Source: Nissolia schottii (taxonomy: Eukaryota > Streptophyta > Magnoliopsida > Fabales > Fabaceae). From it: a stretch of DNA of 64,000 nucleotides. The notes below the pieces were generated by a model. That model was not told where the DNA came from. It saw only the letters and a program-made list of their open reading frames with translations, and searched no databases. Both the position numbers and the translations under genes were made by a program. Each line of letters opens with the position of its first letter. Position 1 is the first letter of the stretch. The DNA lies in assembly GCA_003254905.1 (NCBI GenBank), contig QANU01102101.1:3531-67530 (forward strand), in the 5' to 3' direction. Positions 45,535-59,155 of the stretch are shown here, one piece after another.

Positions 45535-47437
45535 ATGGCGATTTCCGGTGATCTTAGGGTTTCCGCTACTCTCCCTCTCTATCACTCTCACTCGCACCCA
45601 CTTCGAACCTGCTCTTTCCCTTCCCCAAAGGTTTCTTTCAATATTTATTTTTTTTTGTCTCTATTCTCTCCTATTTCTCATGTCATACTTTTGTTTCTTG
45701 CCTCTTTCACCTGTGTAATCAGAGGATTCGTGTGTTCTCATATGGAATTTGGTCGAATTTTCAATTTCATGGTGAATTGAAATCCCATAAGTACAATATC
45801 TTCCAAATCAGCGTATTTCAGGATTCTGGAATTTGATTAGTTATCTATTTATTTAATTTTTCGGGTGGAAGGTTTCAGGGCCGTTGATGTATATATACTA
45901 TGGTTTTGTAATTTAGGGGTCTTATGCTTAGTTAAAGATAATTCACATTTCTAATTTTTAGGTTCTCGCTTCTCTTTCTTAGTGGCCGCCTTTATTTGGG
46001 GGAAAAAAATGTTTGTATACTCTTCAAGATTTTTGACTTTTAGGCAGGTAGATTGCAAGGATTGAAATTTATGGTGTTGCTTTGCTTGTTCTCAAGTCCT
46101 TCTTGAACTAGGTTTTTTAAAAGCTAATACTAGTATGAATGAAATATGAAGTATTCATAATGGAAAAAGAGAATAAACTTCTGGCTAGTGAAAGGTATGT
46201 ATAATTGCGATAAGTTATAGTGCTATTTTAGTTGTTAGAAATCCATGTACATCATCACCTATTTGAGTAACAAAAATACGAAAGTGGAGAATAGGAAAGA
46301 CGTAGTTCGTGGGTGGGGGTTGATCACCCTTTGAAAAGGCTGTTTTACTGAAAGACATAGTTCGTGGGTGGTTTGACAGTAATGAGAGATCGCATTAGGC
46401 TAATCTGATAGAATAACCTGCATTCACCAGTTATAATTCTATTTCATGGCCCACTAGAAGCGGACATAACTGTTTCTCCACCTTATTTCATTTGGTTGGA
46501 AATATGCAGAATATATAGTTGATAAGCTACTTGCCTCATTGGCATTGGAGAACACGTATTTAGTTTTTACCATTTTAGCTGGGCAGATCAGTATGCTTTA
46601 AGGGGATGAGAAACTGCATTTTTTCTTTCTAAATTTTCACTACCAAGATATAGGTCCAATAAGATGTTCTTTTTTAATCTTTTTATTGTTGAGATATTTT
46701 TACTGTGAAGCCTCTGGTTTAGCTTGTTAAATGTTGCATTGCTGATAATAATTGACAAGTGTTCAAGGTTTTCTGTAGATTAAGCATTGGAAATGCCTTC
46801 TCATTAATTTCTTAGTTTTTATGTCTTATAGGTTGACTTTCACAGTTACACAAATGGAGCATCGAGCATGTCCGAATTCACCCCAAAATGTCCCAGTCTG
46901 ACAATTGTACGGCGCAATGTGCATGGCTATTGCAAGCCAGTTTCTGGAGTCATTGAAGGTCCTAAATTTTCATCAAAATCAGTTAGCCAAGAAGCTGAGA
47001 ACTTTCTTCTTGATGCTGTTAATATGAACTTATTTGAGCGTTTAAACTTGGCATGGAAGATCATTTTCCCATCAGCTGTATCAAGAAAAAGCTCTAATGC
47101 TAGGATTGCCAAGCAACGCTTGAAGATGATTCTGTTCTCTGATCGATGTGAAGTAAGTGATGAGGCTAAGCGAAAAATTGTTAACAACATTGTGCGTGCT
47201 CTATCAGATTTTGTGGTAATAGAATCGCAGGATAAAGTTCAGTTGAGTGTTTCTGCTGATACAGATCTTGGAACTATCTACTCTGTCACAGTGCCTGTTC
47301 GGCGCGTTAAGCCAGAATATCAAGAGATGGATGAATATGGTACAATAACAAATATTGAGTATAAGGAAACCGGAGACAGTTCTGGTTCTTCTGTTGATGT
47401 TAGATTTGATTTCTTTGTTCCGGATGAGAGTTCTTGA
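45535..47437 (+). CDS. MINE1: Plastid division factor MinE
   Basis: Two exons, 45535-45630 and 46832-47437, joined in phase 0 across a 1,201-bp GT-AG intron; 233 residues. The N-terminus (MAISGDLRVSATLPLYHSHSHP, Ser/His-rich) is a likely chloroplast transit peptide. The conserved part carries the MinD-binding region (MNLFERLNLAWKIIFPS) and SSNARIAKQRLKMILFSDR, then the topological-specificity region (KRKIVNNIVRALSDFVVIE, GTIYSVTVPVRRVKPEYQ). The plant-type C-terminal tail ends VRFDFFVPDESS. In plants MinE acts with MinD in the stroma to place the plastid division ring at mid-plastid. An in-frame ATG exists at 45403, but the Arg-rich peptide it would add is not seen in the family. A SINE lies just upstream. 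Confidence 0.95.
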
Positions 47438-48284
47438 TTTTGAATTTGAAAGGTCTTGAATGTTGATTTCTTTGTCAAAAGTTTGAAGTCCTGTATATAT
47501 TTGAATGTTGACAATTTCTGTAGGGTTTCCGTAGTGTTTGTTTGATGAGAAATTTTGTGCCTCCTTTTTCTGTTAGTTTGACTTGATTCTCTGTTGAACT
47601 TAATATGGTATGTTCTCTGTTCTTAACATCTGTGATAGGCTTTTCTTGCTTGAGTGCATGAATCAATATCATTAATAGTTGGTTTTTATTGACCTTCAAA
47701 AGGAGCTGACAGTTTAATCTTGAGCAGATTAGTTAAAAATCATCCGTTCTCCGTAGCTGGCTTTGCATGTTTAATTGTAACTGTGGATCATAACCTTGAT
47801 TGACAAAACTTCTAGAATGGGGATTGGTAGGCAACATTCTTAGCTTCTCACCATTTACTTACATTGGATAATGTCCATCTTTTCTAACTGGATTGTGTTT
47901 TTATTCATAATGGAATGGAAACAAAATTTTGGTACAAGATCCAGAATATGTTGCTCGAGTCTTAAAAATATGGGCTAAAGAAAAGAAAAATAGCACACAT
48001 GCAAATAGAATAGAGTTGCTGACATGAATGCAGCATTTAAGTATCTAGAACGCAAGATAAACCTTCTTGAAGAAAAACAAGCCTTAAGTGATGTGAAGTG
48101 ATGTAATATTTCATTGAAAGAGTAAAAAGCCTGTTAACGATAATGCCTCTCAGCTTGTTAATGAATCTAAGCTCTTACAGTGCGGTAGTTAAACCCTAAT
48201 AATATGAGAAAATAATTACCGCATGTATGAAAACGTTTCCCTGGGTGAGTTGAATAAAGGTAAAAGAATTCGTGGACCGGGAAT
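47438..48284. other. MINE1 3' flank
   Basis: 3' untranslated sequence of MINE1 followed by AT-rich DNA. Nothing else recognised. Confidence 0.4.
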
Positions 48285-48356
48285 TGAACCCGACGTGAAT
48301 CGAACACGCAACCTTCTGATCTGGAGTCAGACGCGCTACCATTGCGCCACGGATCC
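48285..48356 (-). tRNA. trnW-CCA: tRNA-Trp (anticodon CCA)
   Basis: 72-nt cloverleaf on the minus strand. The acceptor stem GGATCCG pairs with CGGGTTC, with two G-T pairs. The D arm contains GGCGCAATGGTAGCGC, the anticodon loop CTCCAGA has anticodon CCA, and the T loop is GTTCGATTC. The discriminator base is A. Box A and box B are intact, so it is probably a functional nuclear gene. There is no encoded CCA tail and no intron. Confidence 0.96.
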
Positions 48357-48566
48357 ACTTGTTGGCTGTATGGATTTTTCTATTAATAAGTATTATAGTA
48401 ATAATAAGATCCAGTTTTCTATACATTGATTGGGCGGGAGAATTTATTTCACACCCAGTTTCAGTTTTAATTTGAAGTTCCAAGCTCGCATCCCACTCCT
48501 CCCAACTGGCTCCGCCGATGCACTGAATCGCTTCCGGGTGCCGCCAAAAAACATAAAAATAAAAAA

Positions 48567-51500
48567 ATGAACAACGCAGGTTGCTCCCAATTGAAATTCG
48601 AAGCTCCAATTAGGGACGCCATTTCAAGACTCCGATTCGGCCCCCACTCCAACAACCTCCTCATTTCTTCTTGGGACTCCGTAAGCTTCAAACCTCTTCC
48701 CAGTTCTCGAAGCCATGCGTTTTTCTTCTTTTGTGCATTTTTTTTTATAATCTTTCTGAAAGTTACTACTCGCTGGTTAAATTTTTCTGTGGCAGAGTCT
48801 TCGGTTGTACGACGTCGACGCTTCGTTGCTCAGAGTAGAAGCTCCTTCCGAAGCCGCCCTTCTGGATTGTTGCTTCCAGGACGAATCGGTTGCTTTCGCT
48901 GCGGGTTCTGATGGGTTGATTCGAAGGTTCTGTTCTATTTATTTGTGGTTTCGAATTAAATGCCTTATAATAATCTTTATTATTCAAAAAAATAAGAACT
49001 TAGAGGGTTTCGGTTTTGTTGTAGCGGTTTGTTAGAGACATAATAAAAGTCATTTATGTGTCTTCACTAAAGAAGATAAACTTTTCGAAAAAAAGAAATC
49101 ATTTATGTCATGATTGTTACCATAATTAGTTAGTTAGTACTAGTAGTAGTACTTGGTGAACTTGACAGCACCTTAGTTAGAAGAAATTAGTTTGATTCAG
49201 CGAGTTGGTTATTAGTTAGTTCTTTTCTCTTGATTAAGCTATGCGGAGTTGTAGAGGATTGCGTTTTTAACATTACTACACCCCCTGGTATTCGAGACTA
49301 CTGTTGTGCCGATTGATCTACAATTGGGCTTGCAAAATTGAAAATTTACGTTTTGAACTTTCACGTGTATGAATGCTGGATGGTGCTGATAGAGTAGGTA
49401 AGTTGAGAAAATGACTAAGCACTTAGGGATAAAAAGTGGTAACAGAACTAGGAGTTAAGATGATTGCTGAATGTACGCAGGCTCCAACTGCAAATTTGAT
49501 AGTTTATTTGTTAAGAAACATGGTTTGTTTTGCAGTGGATAGATAAATGACAGTAAACATTATTGAAGAAATAGCAAGCTAGAAAGTCAGAATAATTTAA
49601 CCAGAATTTTTTATAGAAATCATAGTGGTGGTTGGATGAAATGTATTGGTATGGTCAATTTATTCATCCGAAGGCCACAAATCATGCCATATCATCATGA
49701 CATGTAATTTCTGTTGATATTTTTGGCTGTCTAACATTTTTCTTGATGGAAAGTGTATGAGTGAGAGAAAATAGGAATGGAGTGTTGTGAATGCCAACTG
49801 TTTAAATTCTCTATTGACTGGATTTATAAGCGTATCATGACATTTGATATTCCATATTGTATTTTGCTAGCATTCATGGTATTCATGTCGGAGTTATGTG
49901 GCGGCCTTAAGAAATAGGCATGCGGCTTTCCTTTGTTTTGCAGTGAATGTGCTGTGTTTTATTTTAGTATGTTTTTTGACTCCTATTAAGCTAAAATTTA
50001 TAGGTATGACTTGGATTCAGGAATTATTGATACAATGGATGGTCACGATGATATGGCAACATGTATTGGATATTCCAGTGAAACATGTAAGCTACTGACC
50101 TAACCTTTGAAGCTCGTTTCTAGCTATTTCTGTTGTAATTGTTACCTTTTTATTGTTTTTTCATCTGTTGATGTGATGATGTACTTGAGAGGCATATCAG
50201 CAACTCATATATAATCCTCTGTTCTTCCTTTCTGTTCTACGTGCTTTCTGTTGCTCTCATATTTGTTGAAGCATGTATGAATGTATAATGTAATACATGT
50301 TACTAGAAAGCTGTGAGACAATCCTGGGTGTATTGCTTTGAAATAGCTACAAATATCAAATGTTCACCTCTCAGGTTTTGTATCAAATTTGTGAGCATAA
50401 GGCGTTGACGACTTCTTTCTTGAGAAGATATTTTAGCACCGAGCTCAATAAACTACTGCTGGGAACATCCAGGATGTTGTTATGATTGTGAGAGATGAAA
50501 TAAAAAGGAAAGCTATAATTCAAAGGGAGAAGATTTTTCCTTTATGTCTCCACTTGCAATATCATTAGTGCAATATAATTGTATTAAATGTGCCTTTTTT
50601 CAATTGTAATTATAAACAGATTTTCGTTTATAAGCTTCATCATATTCTTAAAAGTGCATAAAACTAAAAACATTGAGATGCTGGTTTTGGCAGAAAAGAG
50701 GTCAATCATGGCCATGCTCTGTTGTCCCAAAAAATATGTTCATAATATTATTGGCCTTGGTTATTACAGGTCAGTTGATCACAGCTGGATTTGATAAAAA
50801 GTTAGTGTTGTGGGACATCCGCACAAAGAAGGATTTTTCATGCATGAGAAGTCTAGGTGCAGAAGTGGACTTCATTTCTGTGTTGGGGTTTAATCTTACT
50901 GTAGGCGTTGGAGCATCAGTGCATGCTTATGATTTACGTAACTTTGACAAAGCAATTCAGTCAAAGGAACCATTCAATGGTACACATTTAAGTTGTGCCA
51001 GTTCAATTCCTTATGCAGAAGGTATGAACTATGAAGCCTATCTGAGTTAATTTTGTCAACTTAAGGCTTGCTACATTGACTAGTTAATGCACCACTTAAA
51101 AGTTATGCAAATAGTTATAGCAATTATTTTCCTTTTTCAGATCTACATTTGAGAACTTTTTTAAGTTGTGTCATTTTGTAGTTACTTGGTGTCCTAGATA
51201 ATGTTAATATGCATGATGATATTTACCTAAAATTACTCAAAATCTATTCATAGACAATCAGAGTTCAGGAAGGCAATTTTGAAATCTGATGTTCTTGCAG
51301 GATTTGCAGCTGGATCAGTAGATGGACGAGTAGCATTACAGATTTCCTATTCATCTGGTTCAGATGACGGGTCAGTTTTAGATGATATCTTTCAATAGAT
51401 GCATTTTTATCCCAAACAAAAATTTCAGATGCATTATATTTTCCTTTCCATTTTATCTTTTCCCTGTTGCTGTGCATAACAAAAGCACTTGCTCATTCTC

Positions 51501-53387
51501 GTCAAAAAAAGAAAAGAAAAAGAAAAAGCACTTGCTCATTTGCTGAAAGACTAATTAAGGACCTGGTTCACTCCAGGTGCTTTACTTTTGTAGTCTAACT
51601 TCCATAAGTATTACTGTATTAGTATTACATTCCTCCAATTTACCTTTATAGGCTTGTTGACATTCTATTCATGATAGGATAACTAACAACAAATGAGAGA
51701 CATGATGTATTCTTTTTATCATGAATTTACTATGGGTGATGATTTTCAAATGCACAACATTTGGATTTATCATTTACATTATGGTTGAACACATTTATGA
51801 CAAAAAAACCTTTGATGAATGCATGATTCTTAGAGGGCATGTGAGAATGCATGGTATTCATTTGTAACGTCAGCTTCTATCTTTTCAATTTATGCCACCA
51901 CTGATCATGATTCTCAACCGTTTGAAAAATCTCCTTTAGATACCTGCCTAATATATGTCCTAATCTATCTAGTTATTTATTGTCTAATTTGGAATCCAAT
52001 TTATTTTGTCTAAAAACACTTGAGCTGGCAGATTCTTGTGACAGGTTCTAACAACATGCTATATCAAACTCTTACAGATATATATTTCGGTGTCATCCAA
52101 AATCAAAGCAAGGAAGGCATCATTTAGCATCAGTGAATGATATTGCATTCAGTCCACTGTATGTGCCTTCTTTTGTATATATAAGTTGCTATTATAAATT
52201 ATGAATCTTATAACTAGATTAATTTAATTTCCTTTTAGTGTTTCTGGCGCTTTTGTCACTGGTGACAATGAAGGTTATGTTACCATATGGGATGCTGAAA
52301 GTAGAAAAAGACTAGTTGAGGTATTTGCCTATTTAGTTTTGTATGTGTCTAATCATTAATCACTATGATATGTTTGTAATTTGTTCAGCTGTTTTTGGTG
52401 CTAAAATACCATCTTTCCACAATTTCAGTTGCCAAGATGTCCAAATAGTGTTGCATCCTTGTCACACAACCATGAGGGACAGCTTCTGGCTGTAGCATCA
52501 AGCTATACATATCAAGAAGCAAAGGAAAAGTGAGTAATTCTTATTTGTCCTCTACGCATTTCTTTGATATCAAATGTGGAACCTGGTAAAACGTTTCTAC
52601 CTAAGCATTGGAATTTTCTTTTCCTTCTTTCTTCATTATCATAAAGGAGTGAGTTTCATATTATTTCTTGTAGATTTTTAAGCATGTACTGATATCCCAG
52701 GATCACATTCTAGCGTTGCCAATATCTCATTGTAGACTTGAAAATCTGAGCTGTTGAGTTATTCATATGCGAAAGAGTTATTAGTGTAAATGATACTCTG
52801 ATTTTCGTGAATCATTTACTCATTTTATGCTCTGGATTGTGGTAATTTACATATAAGCAGCATATATTCTAGAGAATGAATTTTCATTTATTTTATCAAT
52901 GAACCCTGAAGATGCTCTTCCTTTCTTTCACTCACCCATGATATATGCTTTTGTTGGCCCTCATGTTTGAAGGAACAGTGCTTAAAAATTGGTAATGGTC
53001 ACTCTTGTTTGGTATTCACATCTTTATTCTTTATGCATTTTCAAATGTAAACTCCATGCATTTTGATTCGCACTTTTGGGGTCATATTTTGCATTTAAAT
53101 GATGTGAAACCTTCATCTCACTAAGGCTAGGAAAGGTCTAGCTAGCTGCTGTGGTGTCACATTGAAATGACTTAATTACTTCATTTAAATACCAAAAATA
53201 TAGTTCTTAAGTTTAGGCAAGGAAGCTGAACATGGAAGAAGAGTATTATGCCTTTGACTTAAAATATTTATTTTATTCATTTTGTTATTGCATCTATGCT
53301 AATGACAGAGAAGAGCCTCCTCGTGTATTCATCCACAAAGTGAACGACATTAATATGGGATCAACTTCTTCTGGTAGTATAAGTTAA
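48567..53387 (+). CDS. BUB3.3: Mitotic checkpoint WD40 protein BUB3.3
   Basis: Nine exons: 48567-48680, 48796-48926, 50004-50086, 50770-51021, 51301-51370, 52078-52158, 52239-52320, 52429-52529 and 53309-53387. All have GT-AG introns and consistent phases; 330 residues. WD-type repeat ends include LRLYDVD, GLIRRYDLDSG, KKLVLWDIRTKK, SVHAYDLRNFD and GYVTIWDAES. The stretch FVTGDNEGYVTIWD, the RCHPKSKQGR motif and the end EEPPRVFIHKV fit the plant-specific BUB3.3 clade rather than BUB3.1/3.2. BUB3 proteins act at kinetochores in the spindle checkpoint, and BUB3.3 is the divergent plant member. Intron 2 is 1,077 bp. The weakest call is the exon 3/4 join, which creates a Cys (SSETCQLITAGF). Length fits the family at about 310-330 residues. 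Confidence 0.92.
51498..51523 (+). mobile_element. Ultra-short retroposon tail in BUB3.3 intron 5
   Basis: A 26-bp insert CTCGTC followed by an A/G-rich tail is flanked by perfect 17-bp direct repeats (AAAAGCACTTGCTCATT) at 51481-51497 and 51524-51540. This looks like a LINE or SINE copy truncated to its last six bases plus tail. Confidence 0.65.
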
Positions 53388-54173
53388 GTGTTTATGCTAT
53401 GCTTGGCAATGAAGGTAGCTAGAGAGGCTCGCAAGTGGTTTGCTGGGTTCTTACTAATGTTTTAATCTAAATCTCAGTGTATTTTCTGGGAATTTATTGT
53501 ATCCTCTGCAGAGAAAATCCATTCATCTGTTCTTCCACTAAGTTCTTCCATTATTTAAATCCACAAATATGGTCAATGAGCAGAAAACATATTACCAACT
53601 TCACCTCCCCTAATACATCCCCCCAGAGCTATTCAGTGTAGCTTCGAAGCTTTCACTTGGTTGTTCATGTAATACTTTTTTGGGTACAGAGTACTTGAAT
53701 ACGTAAAATGATCATTAACGATAAGCCTCGTCTAAGGGGAAAAACTATTACATCTCCTCTTTTTTTTTTTTATATAGATTCAAGGTATCTAAACTGAGAA
53801 AGTGAGTTAGACGAGAGCTAAGGATGTGAAAAGTTTACTCCATTAGATCAAATCGTTATGCATGAGTTTCATCTTGTTGATAATAAACCACAATATTTTT
53901 TCTAAAGTCACTCATTCAAATTCTGTGTATAAATATCACCTAGGATTGGTTAATGTAATTAACCCCAAAAACTTTTCACTTTTATAAAGTTTCAATTTTT
54001 TTAATATTAAACAGTACTTAAACGTGGAGAAGCGTGTGGAGATGGTGGGAGAAGGCTGTCCCACCAGCCCCACGTGGCGGTGCGTCGTTGCAGCGTTTTC
54101 AGAACTGCGTAAATTTAACGCTAAACTTTTCCGTGATAGAGAAAAGAAGGAAAGCATCGTCATCTCAAGGATT

Positions 54174-54214
<41 letters not shown>

Positions 54215-54937
54215 TATACTTTTTCAAAAAAATTTATATCTTATAATATGGTTCATGAAAAAAATTACATTTATATAGATTTGTATCTGAAATCATCACA
54301 CTCTATGATAATTTTAATCTATATAATTATAAATTTGTGTTTTAACCCATATTTTGATATACAAATTATACTAAAAGGGATAAAAATGTAAAGAGGCCAC
54401 ATCTCAACACCCAAATAAAAAAGAATACAAAAAAAGATTCGACAGAATGAGGAAGAGACATGTTTAAGTCTTTTTTTTTCCCTTTCCATTTAGAGTATAT
54501 TTTGTCAGCAAGAAAAATAGTTTTATGCAACAATAATATTTGTTCACCAAATATTGAAGTGCATTTACCATACTCGTTTACACAAAAATATATAGAGACT
54601 TATATATTACTTTCTTTCTCTCTTATTTCTTTTTAGGAATTTGATTTTATTATTTTATTATATTGTTGGTGTTATGAAACTAATGAGAAAAAGTGCAGGG
54701 AAGAATAATAGAGGAGATAGACAGAAAGAATTAATAGAGTGATGTTATTCTTATTTTCATATGCATGTTATATGGTGAACCAAATGATTATTTATAAGCT
54801 AAGGGTGAGATAAACAGTATTACATCAAATCTCTGTCATATCAAGATATATCTATATAATTGTATATCAACCAAATTAAGATAATGATATCCACCTTCCA
54901 ATAACATTTTATAAAACTCCTCCTTGGATGTCCATTA
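53388..54937. other. BUB3.3 3' flank and intergenic DNA
   Basis: A (TA)n(CA)n microsatellite lies at about 54177-54212. A short GC-richer island at 54020-54150 (GTCCCACCAGCCCCACGTGG...) has no recognised coding match. The rest is AT-rich. Confidence 0.4.
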
Positions 54938-55446
54938 GGGGCGTTTGTTACATTACCTCCAAGATTATTAGGTAATCTAGATTACCTTTTTGAAAGATTA
55001 TCACCTTTTAAATTACAGATAATGTTACATTGTTGTGCTTGGTGTGCATAGGTAATGTAATTAGAAATTTATATACCTTAGTTGACATATAAAAAAGATT
55101 ACGAGGTAATATGCATAATTATTATTATTTTATTATTATTATTATTATTATTTATTATTATTACTATTTTTATTTTTATTTTCATTATTACTATTTTAAT
55201 ATATTTTTATATTATTATTATTATTATTATCATTATTATTATTTAGGATTACCTAGAGGTGGTAATTCATATAGACACTTCCTATTGAGGTAATCCACAT
55301 TACCACTTTGAAGGAAATGAGGATTACATGAGCAATCTAAATTACCAACAATCTTGTCGCACCAAATAAATTAATTTGGATCACCAAGTAATTTAAAAGT
55401 TAGATTACCGGTAATCTGGATTGATTACCTCATACCAAATGTCTCG
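54938..55446. mobile_element. Harbinger/Tourist-like MITE with TTA duplication
   Basis: The left end GGGGCGTTTGTTACATTACC and the inverse of the right end (CGAGACATTTGGTATGAGGTA) are similar, and further inverted GGTAATCTNGATTACC phrases occur inside. TTA flanks both sides (54935-54937 and 55447-55449), the usual PIF/Harbinger target. An ATT-rich microsatellite at 55112-55245 expands the centre. Confidence 0.65.
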
Positions 55447-55449
55447 TTA

Positions 55450-55640
55450 AGGATATGTCTAGTTAAAATCTTACTAAGAAAAACTCATTAGAAGAAAAAA
55501 AATCTTAGTGAAGGGAAAAAGAGTACAACATCCTCATAATGTAAGCTGTCTCGTTAAAAACCTTATCAAGGAAAAACTCAATGGGATAAAAAACTTGATG
55601 AAGAAAAATAGAGTACAACATTTTTCCCCTTCTTAAGATA
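55450..55640. repeat. Duplicated 90-bp motif of a copia-type relic
   Basis: A phrase of the form GTTAAAA(T/C)CTTA...AAGGAAAAACTCA...GAGTACAACAT ends at 55530 and again at 55620, a period of 90 bp. Similar AACCTTACCAAGGAAAA...GAGTACA text is common near the LTRs of plant copia elements. A copia reverse-transcriptase scrap lies 400 bp further on. Confidence 0.55.
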
Positions 55641-56013
55641 ATTACGGACATCCATCTAATAAGATGACATAGAAACTGCCACTGTAATATATCCATACTA
55701 CTGCAGTTTTTGTGACAATGGTCACCTAACCTCCATCCCCTTTGGCTTTTGGCCATCAAGGAAGGAGGAGTGAAACAACCCAATAAACATCTAAAATCAG
55801 TGCTCATGGTGGCACAAATAACAACTTCTTAGCTAAAGTCTGCTTTATTGATCTCTATGATAAAGTTGTGCTTTCACATGTAAATAAATAACATCTGAAT
55901 TCTGCCAAAATATAAAAATGGAAAAAGAATCATGCAGTTACATAGCCAATAAATTGTGATTTTAATTCATATCAATAAAGTAAATCTATGAAGATATCAC
56001 AATAAATATGAGT

Positions 56014-56079
56014 CATGTATATTTCTTCCTCTAATTCTCCATTCAGAAACGCGGTTTTAATATCCATTTGATGAATTAC
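56014..56079 (-). pseudogene. Copia reverse transcriptase fragment
   Basis: Minus-strand translation reads HQMDIKTAFLNGELEEEIYM, the strongly conserved copia RT block. No other RT motif is present on either side, so only about 66 bp remain. Confidence 0.85.
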
Positions 56080-57198
56080 TAATTTATAGACCATTCCTGG
56101 GTTATAAGTGTTGAGCTGCATTTTGGGAGGATGAGTATAAGAGCTCTTAATGATCTCCATAGCACTTATGGGTAGTGCATGAAGTGCAGCATGTACTTGA
56201 TGGAACCACTCATATGAGTGTCAAGTGGGGCCGCTTGCATGAGATTTGACTAATCTCTAGAGCACTCATGAACACCAGACACGCGCATGGCCGAAAAATG
56301 CACAACCGCGTTAACAACAAGAATTGTGGGGGTGAAATGATTGTTGAGGCCTCTGGCATACACTAAAGTGTCTTGGTTCATGGAGCTTGCTCTACTAATT
56401 CACTTGTATGTTAAGTCTCAATAGTCTAGGTCTGATTCATAGCTCAAAAGGCACCATATTCGAAATATTTACACTTTTCTGTATTTGCTCAAGAAAATCT
56501 TCTTAAAATTCTTTTTCATGAACTTTTGAAATATGTTGGGGATTGTTGGAAAATGTTAAGTATTTCAAAAATTCGAATCCCACATTGGTTAGCACCCAAA
56601 TCTTCCAAGTGTTTATATACCTTAGTTGTTGTTGTATTGGTAAAAAGGCTTGAGAAAAAAGTTGGGCTCGCGCGCATGAGTTCAAACTAATTGGGCTGGT
56701 CAAAGTAGTTTTCGCATTAGGTACACCTGCTACATTCTCTTCTTCTTCCTTTCCCTGGGCAAAGTAATTCTCGCCAATTCTGTTACCTAGATATTAGTCT
56801 GGAAGGTACTGTTTAATCCTGGGGGAGTGTTCAGATTAACACCAGAATAATATTCTCAAGGACAACGAATTTGTTTTCGTGACTCGTTCTCCTATTGTTG
56901 TTATCCTCTCCATTTACAACACATCGTATGTATAACTTTATTGACAGATAACATTTAAACTTTTATTTCTTATTTGTTTTTTATTTGCTTCAAGTAGGCT
57001 TATAAACAAATTTTTGGATTAGGTTAGACTTTTAAAAAGACCAAATTGAGCCTTAAATAAAATTCTATTATGAATAATAGTTCAAGCTTAGATCGAATAA
57101 TTTAAAAGTAAGTTAAACCTATTTAAATCCAAACCTAGCCTCTGGGCCATTTTCAGCACTATCCAGGAGCCACTTGAACTACAAACATTATGGTTTGG
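56080..57198. other. LTR-like relics
   Basis: At 56544 TGTTGGAAAATG is followed by TCCCACATTGG and TTTATATACC, an order common in copia LTRs. At 56817-56828 CCTGGGGGAG precedes TGTTCAGATTAAC, which looks like a polypurine tract plus LTR start. No coding sequence connects them, and the boundaries are uncertain. Confidence 0.35.
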
Positions 57199-57292
57199 TT
57201 TTATTACACTTTGAATGAGTTGAATATGAACATGCATATTGTAATTTTATTACACTTTGAATGAGTTGAATATGAATATGCATATTGTAATT
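57199..57292. repeat. 46-bp tandem duplication
   Basis: TTTTATTACACTTTGAATGA, continuing to CATGCATATTGTAA, is present twice in direct succession with one substitution. Confidence 0.85.
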
Positions 57293-58479
57293 GGAATGAA
57301 TTTTATCATGTTAATAGTTTAATCATGTTAAAAGAGAAAAAGATACAAACTTTAAATAAGTAGAATTTTTTAAAAATTAGTAGGACTAAATTTAAATGTT
57401 TATATTTCTCTCTTTATTAACATGACTAAATATGAGTATTTTTAACGTAAGAAAATTTATTTCCCGTTATAATAAATGAAAAATCATACATGTTGTAAAA
57501 TACTAGTGGGGCCTGCCTTCGTGCCACCAACACGCATATTGTAATTGTTTTGCAAATTGTGATTGTAAAAAAAAAATTCTTTATTTATATTTCGTGGGGT
57601 CTAGCAGGCATGGGCAAAAAAATGTGATCTATAGGAGTAAATACGTCTCAATATTAGAGCAAATAAAATATATCAAATTAAAAACAAAAATGGTATAATT
57701 TTGATTCTAGTTTAAAATTTGAGTGCAATGTTGATTTTAATTTGAGATAAAGTACAATTTTTTTAAAAATGTTAATTTGAGATAAAATGCAATATTAATA
57801 AGTCTATACGGGGTAGGGTGCATTTTATCTTAAAATAACAATGTTGATATTAAGGCAGTTAAATGGGCCGGTTCAACTTATTGAACCCACGGGTTAAACA
57901 TACTAAACCATAACAAAATTTTACCACTCGCGAGCATGCTAATTTTTATATGTTTGATTAATTAATTTAACGTGAATAAATAAATTAGGATAATTTTACT
58001 CTTTTGCTCTTGTCATATAAATTATTTAAGAAATTATCTCTATTTTAAAACATATTACAGGAATACCACTATTTTGAAACATACAAAAACTTAGTTTGTG
58101 ACTTATGTTTATGTTAAATTTAACCCACAAGTTAAATAGATAAGACCTTAATCACTTTTATTATTCATGGATTGAATTAAATCTTATATGTTTAATCTAT
58201 TTATTTAACTGAATAAATAAATTGAGCTTGCTAATCGGATTCATTTTCACCGCCTGAGATCAAATTTATCATTTAAATCTAGGAGAAAAAGAAAAGACTA
58301 GGGTAAATTAAAGAAAAAGAAAGGAGAAATATGATTCTGGGCGGTGAGAGAGATCAATAATTATCGGGAAAAGGTCAACAAACGCATCATTGAAAAACGT
58401 CTTTAGAAAAAAAAAAAAACAAAGAAAGAAAGAAAGAAAGCAAGGAAGGTAAGCATGTTCTATTGCCGTGCGCCGAGTC
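57293..58479. other. AT-rich intergenic DNA upstream of eIF5A
   Basis: No gene or known repeat recognised. A (GAAA)n run lies at about 58420-58440. Confidence 0.4.
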
Positions 58480-58489
58480 TATAAAAATA
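58480..58489 (+). promoter_or_regulatory. Probable TATA box of eIF5A
   Basis: TATAAAAATA lies in a plain promoter-like context. A start site 25-35 bp downstream would fall near 58512-58525, directly before the CT tract, so the tract would be transcribed. This is inference from spacing only. Confidence 0.55.
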
Positions 58490-58524
58490 AAATCAGAAAT
58501 ATCCACACCACACTGTCCCAAATT

Positions 58525-59100
<576 letters not shown>

Positions 59101-59155
59101 TGTGAATTGAATTTCTGAAATATCATCCATCGTCATCACAGTGATAAAAAAAAAA

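Noticed and set aside
46927-47190. Minus-strand frame opposite MINE1 exon 2
   Set aside because: Shadow of the real coding exon with no similarity of its own.
54020-54160. GC-rich island with an open frame on each strand
   Set aside because: No domain, splice context or repeat signature recognised, and too short to call a gene.
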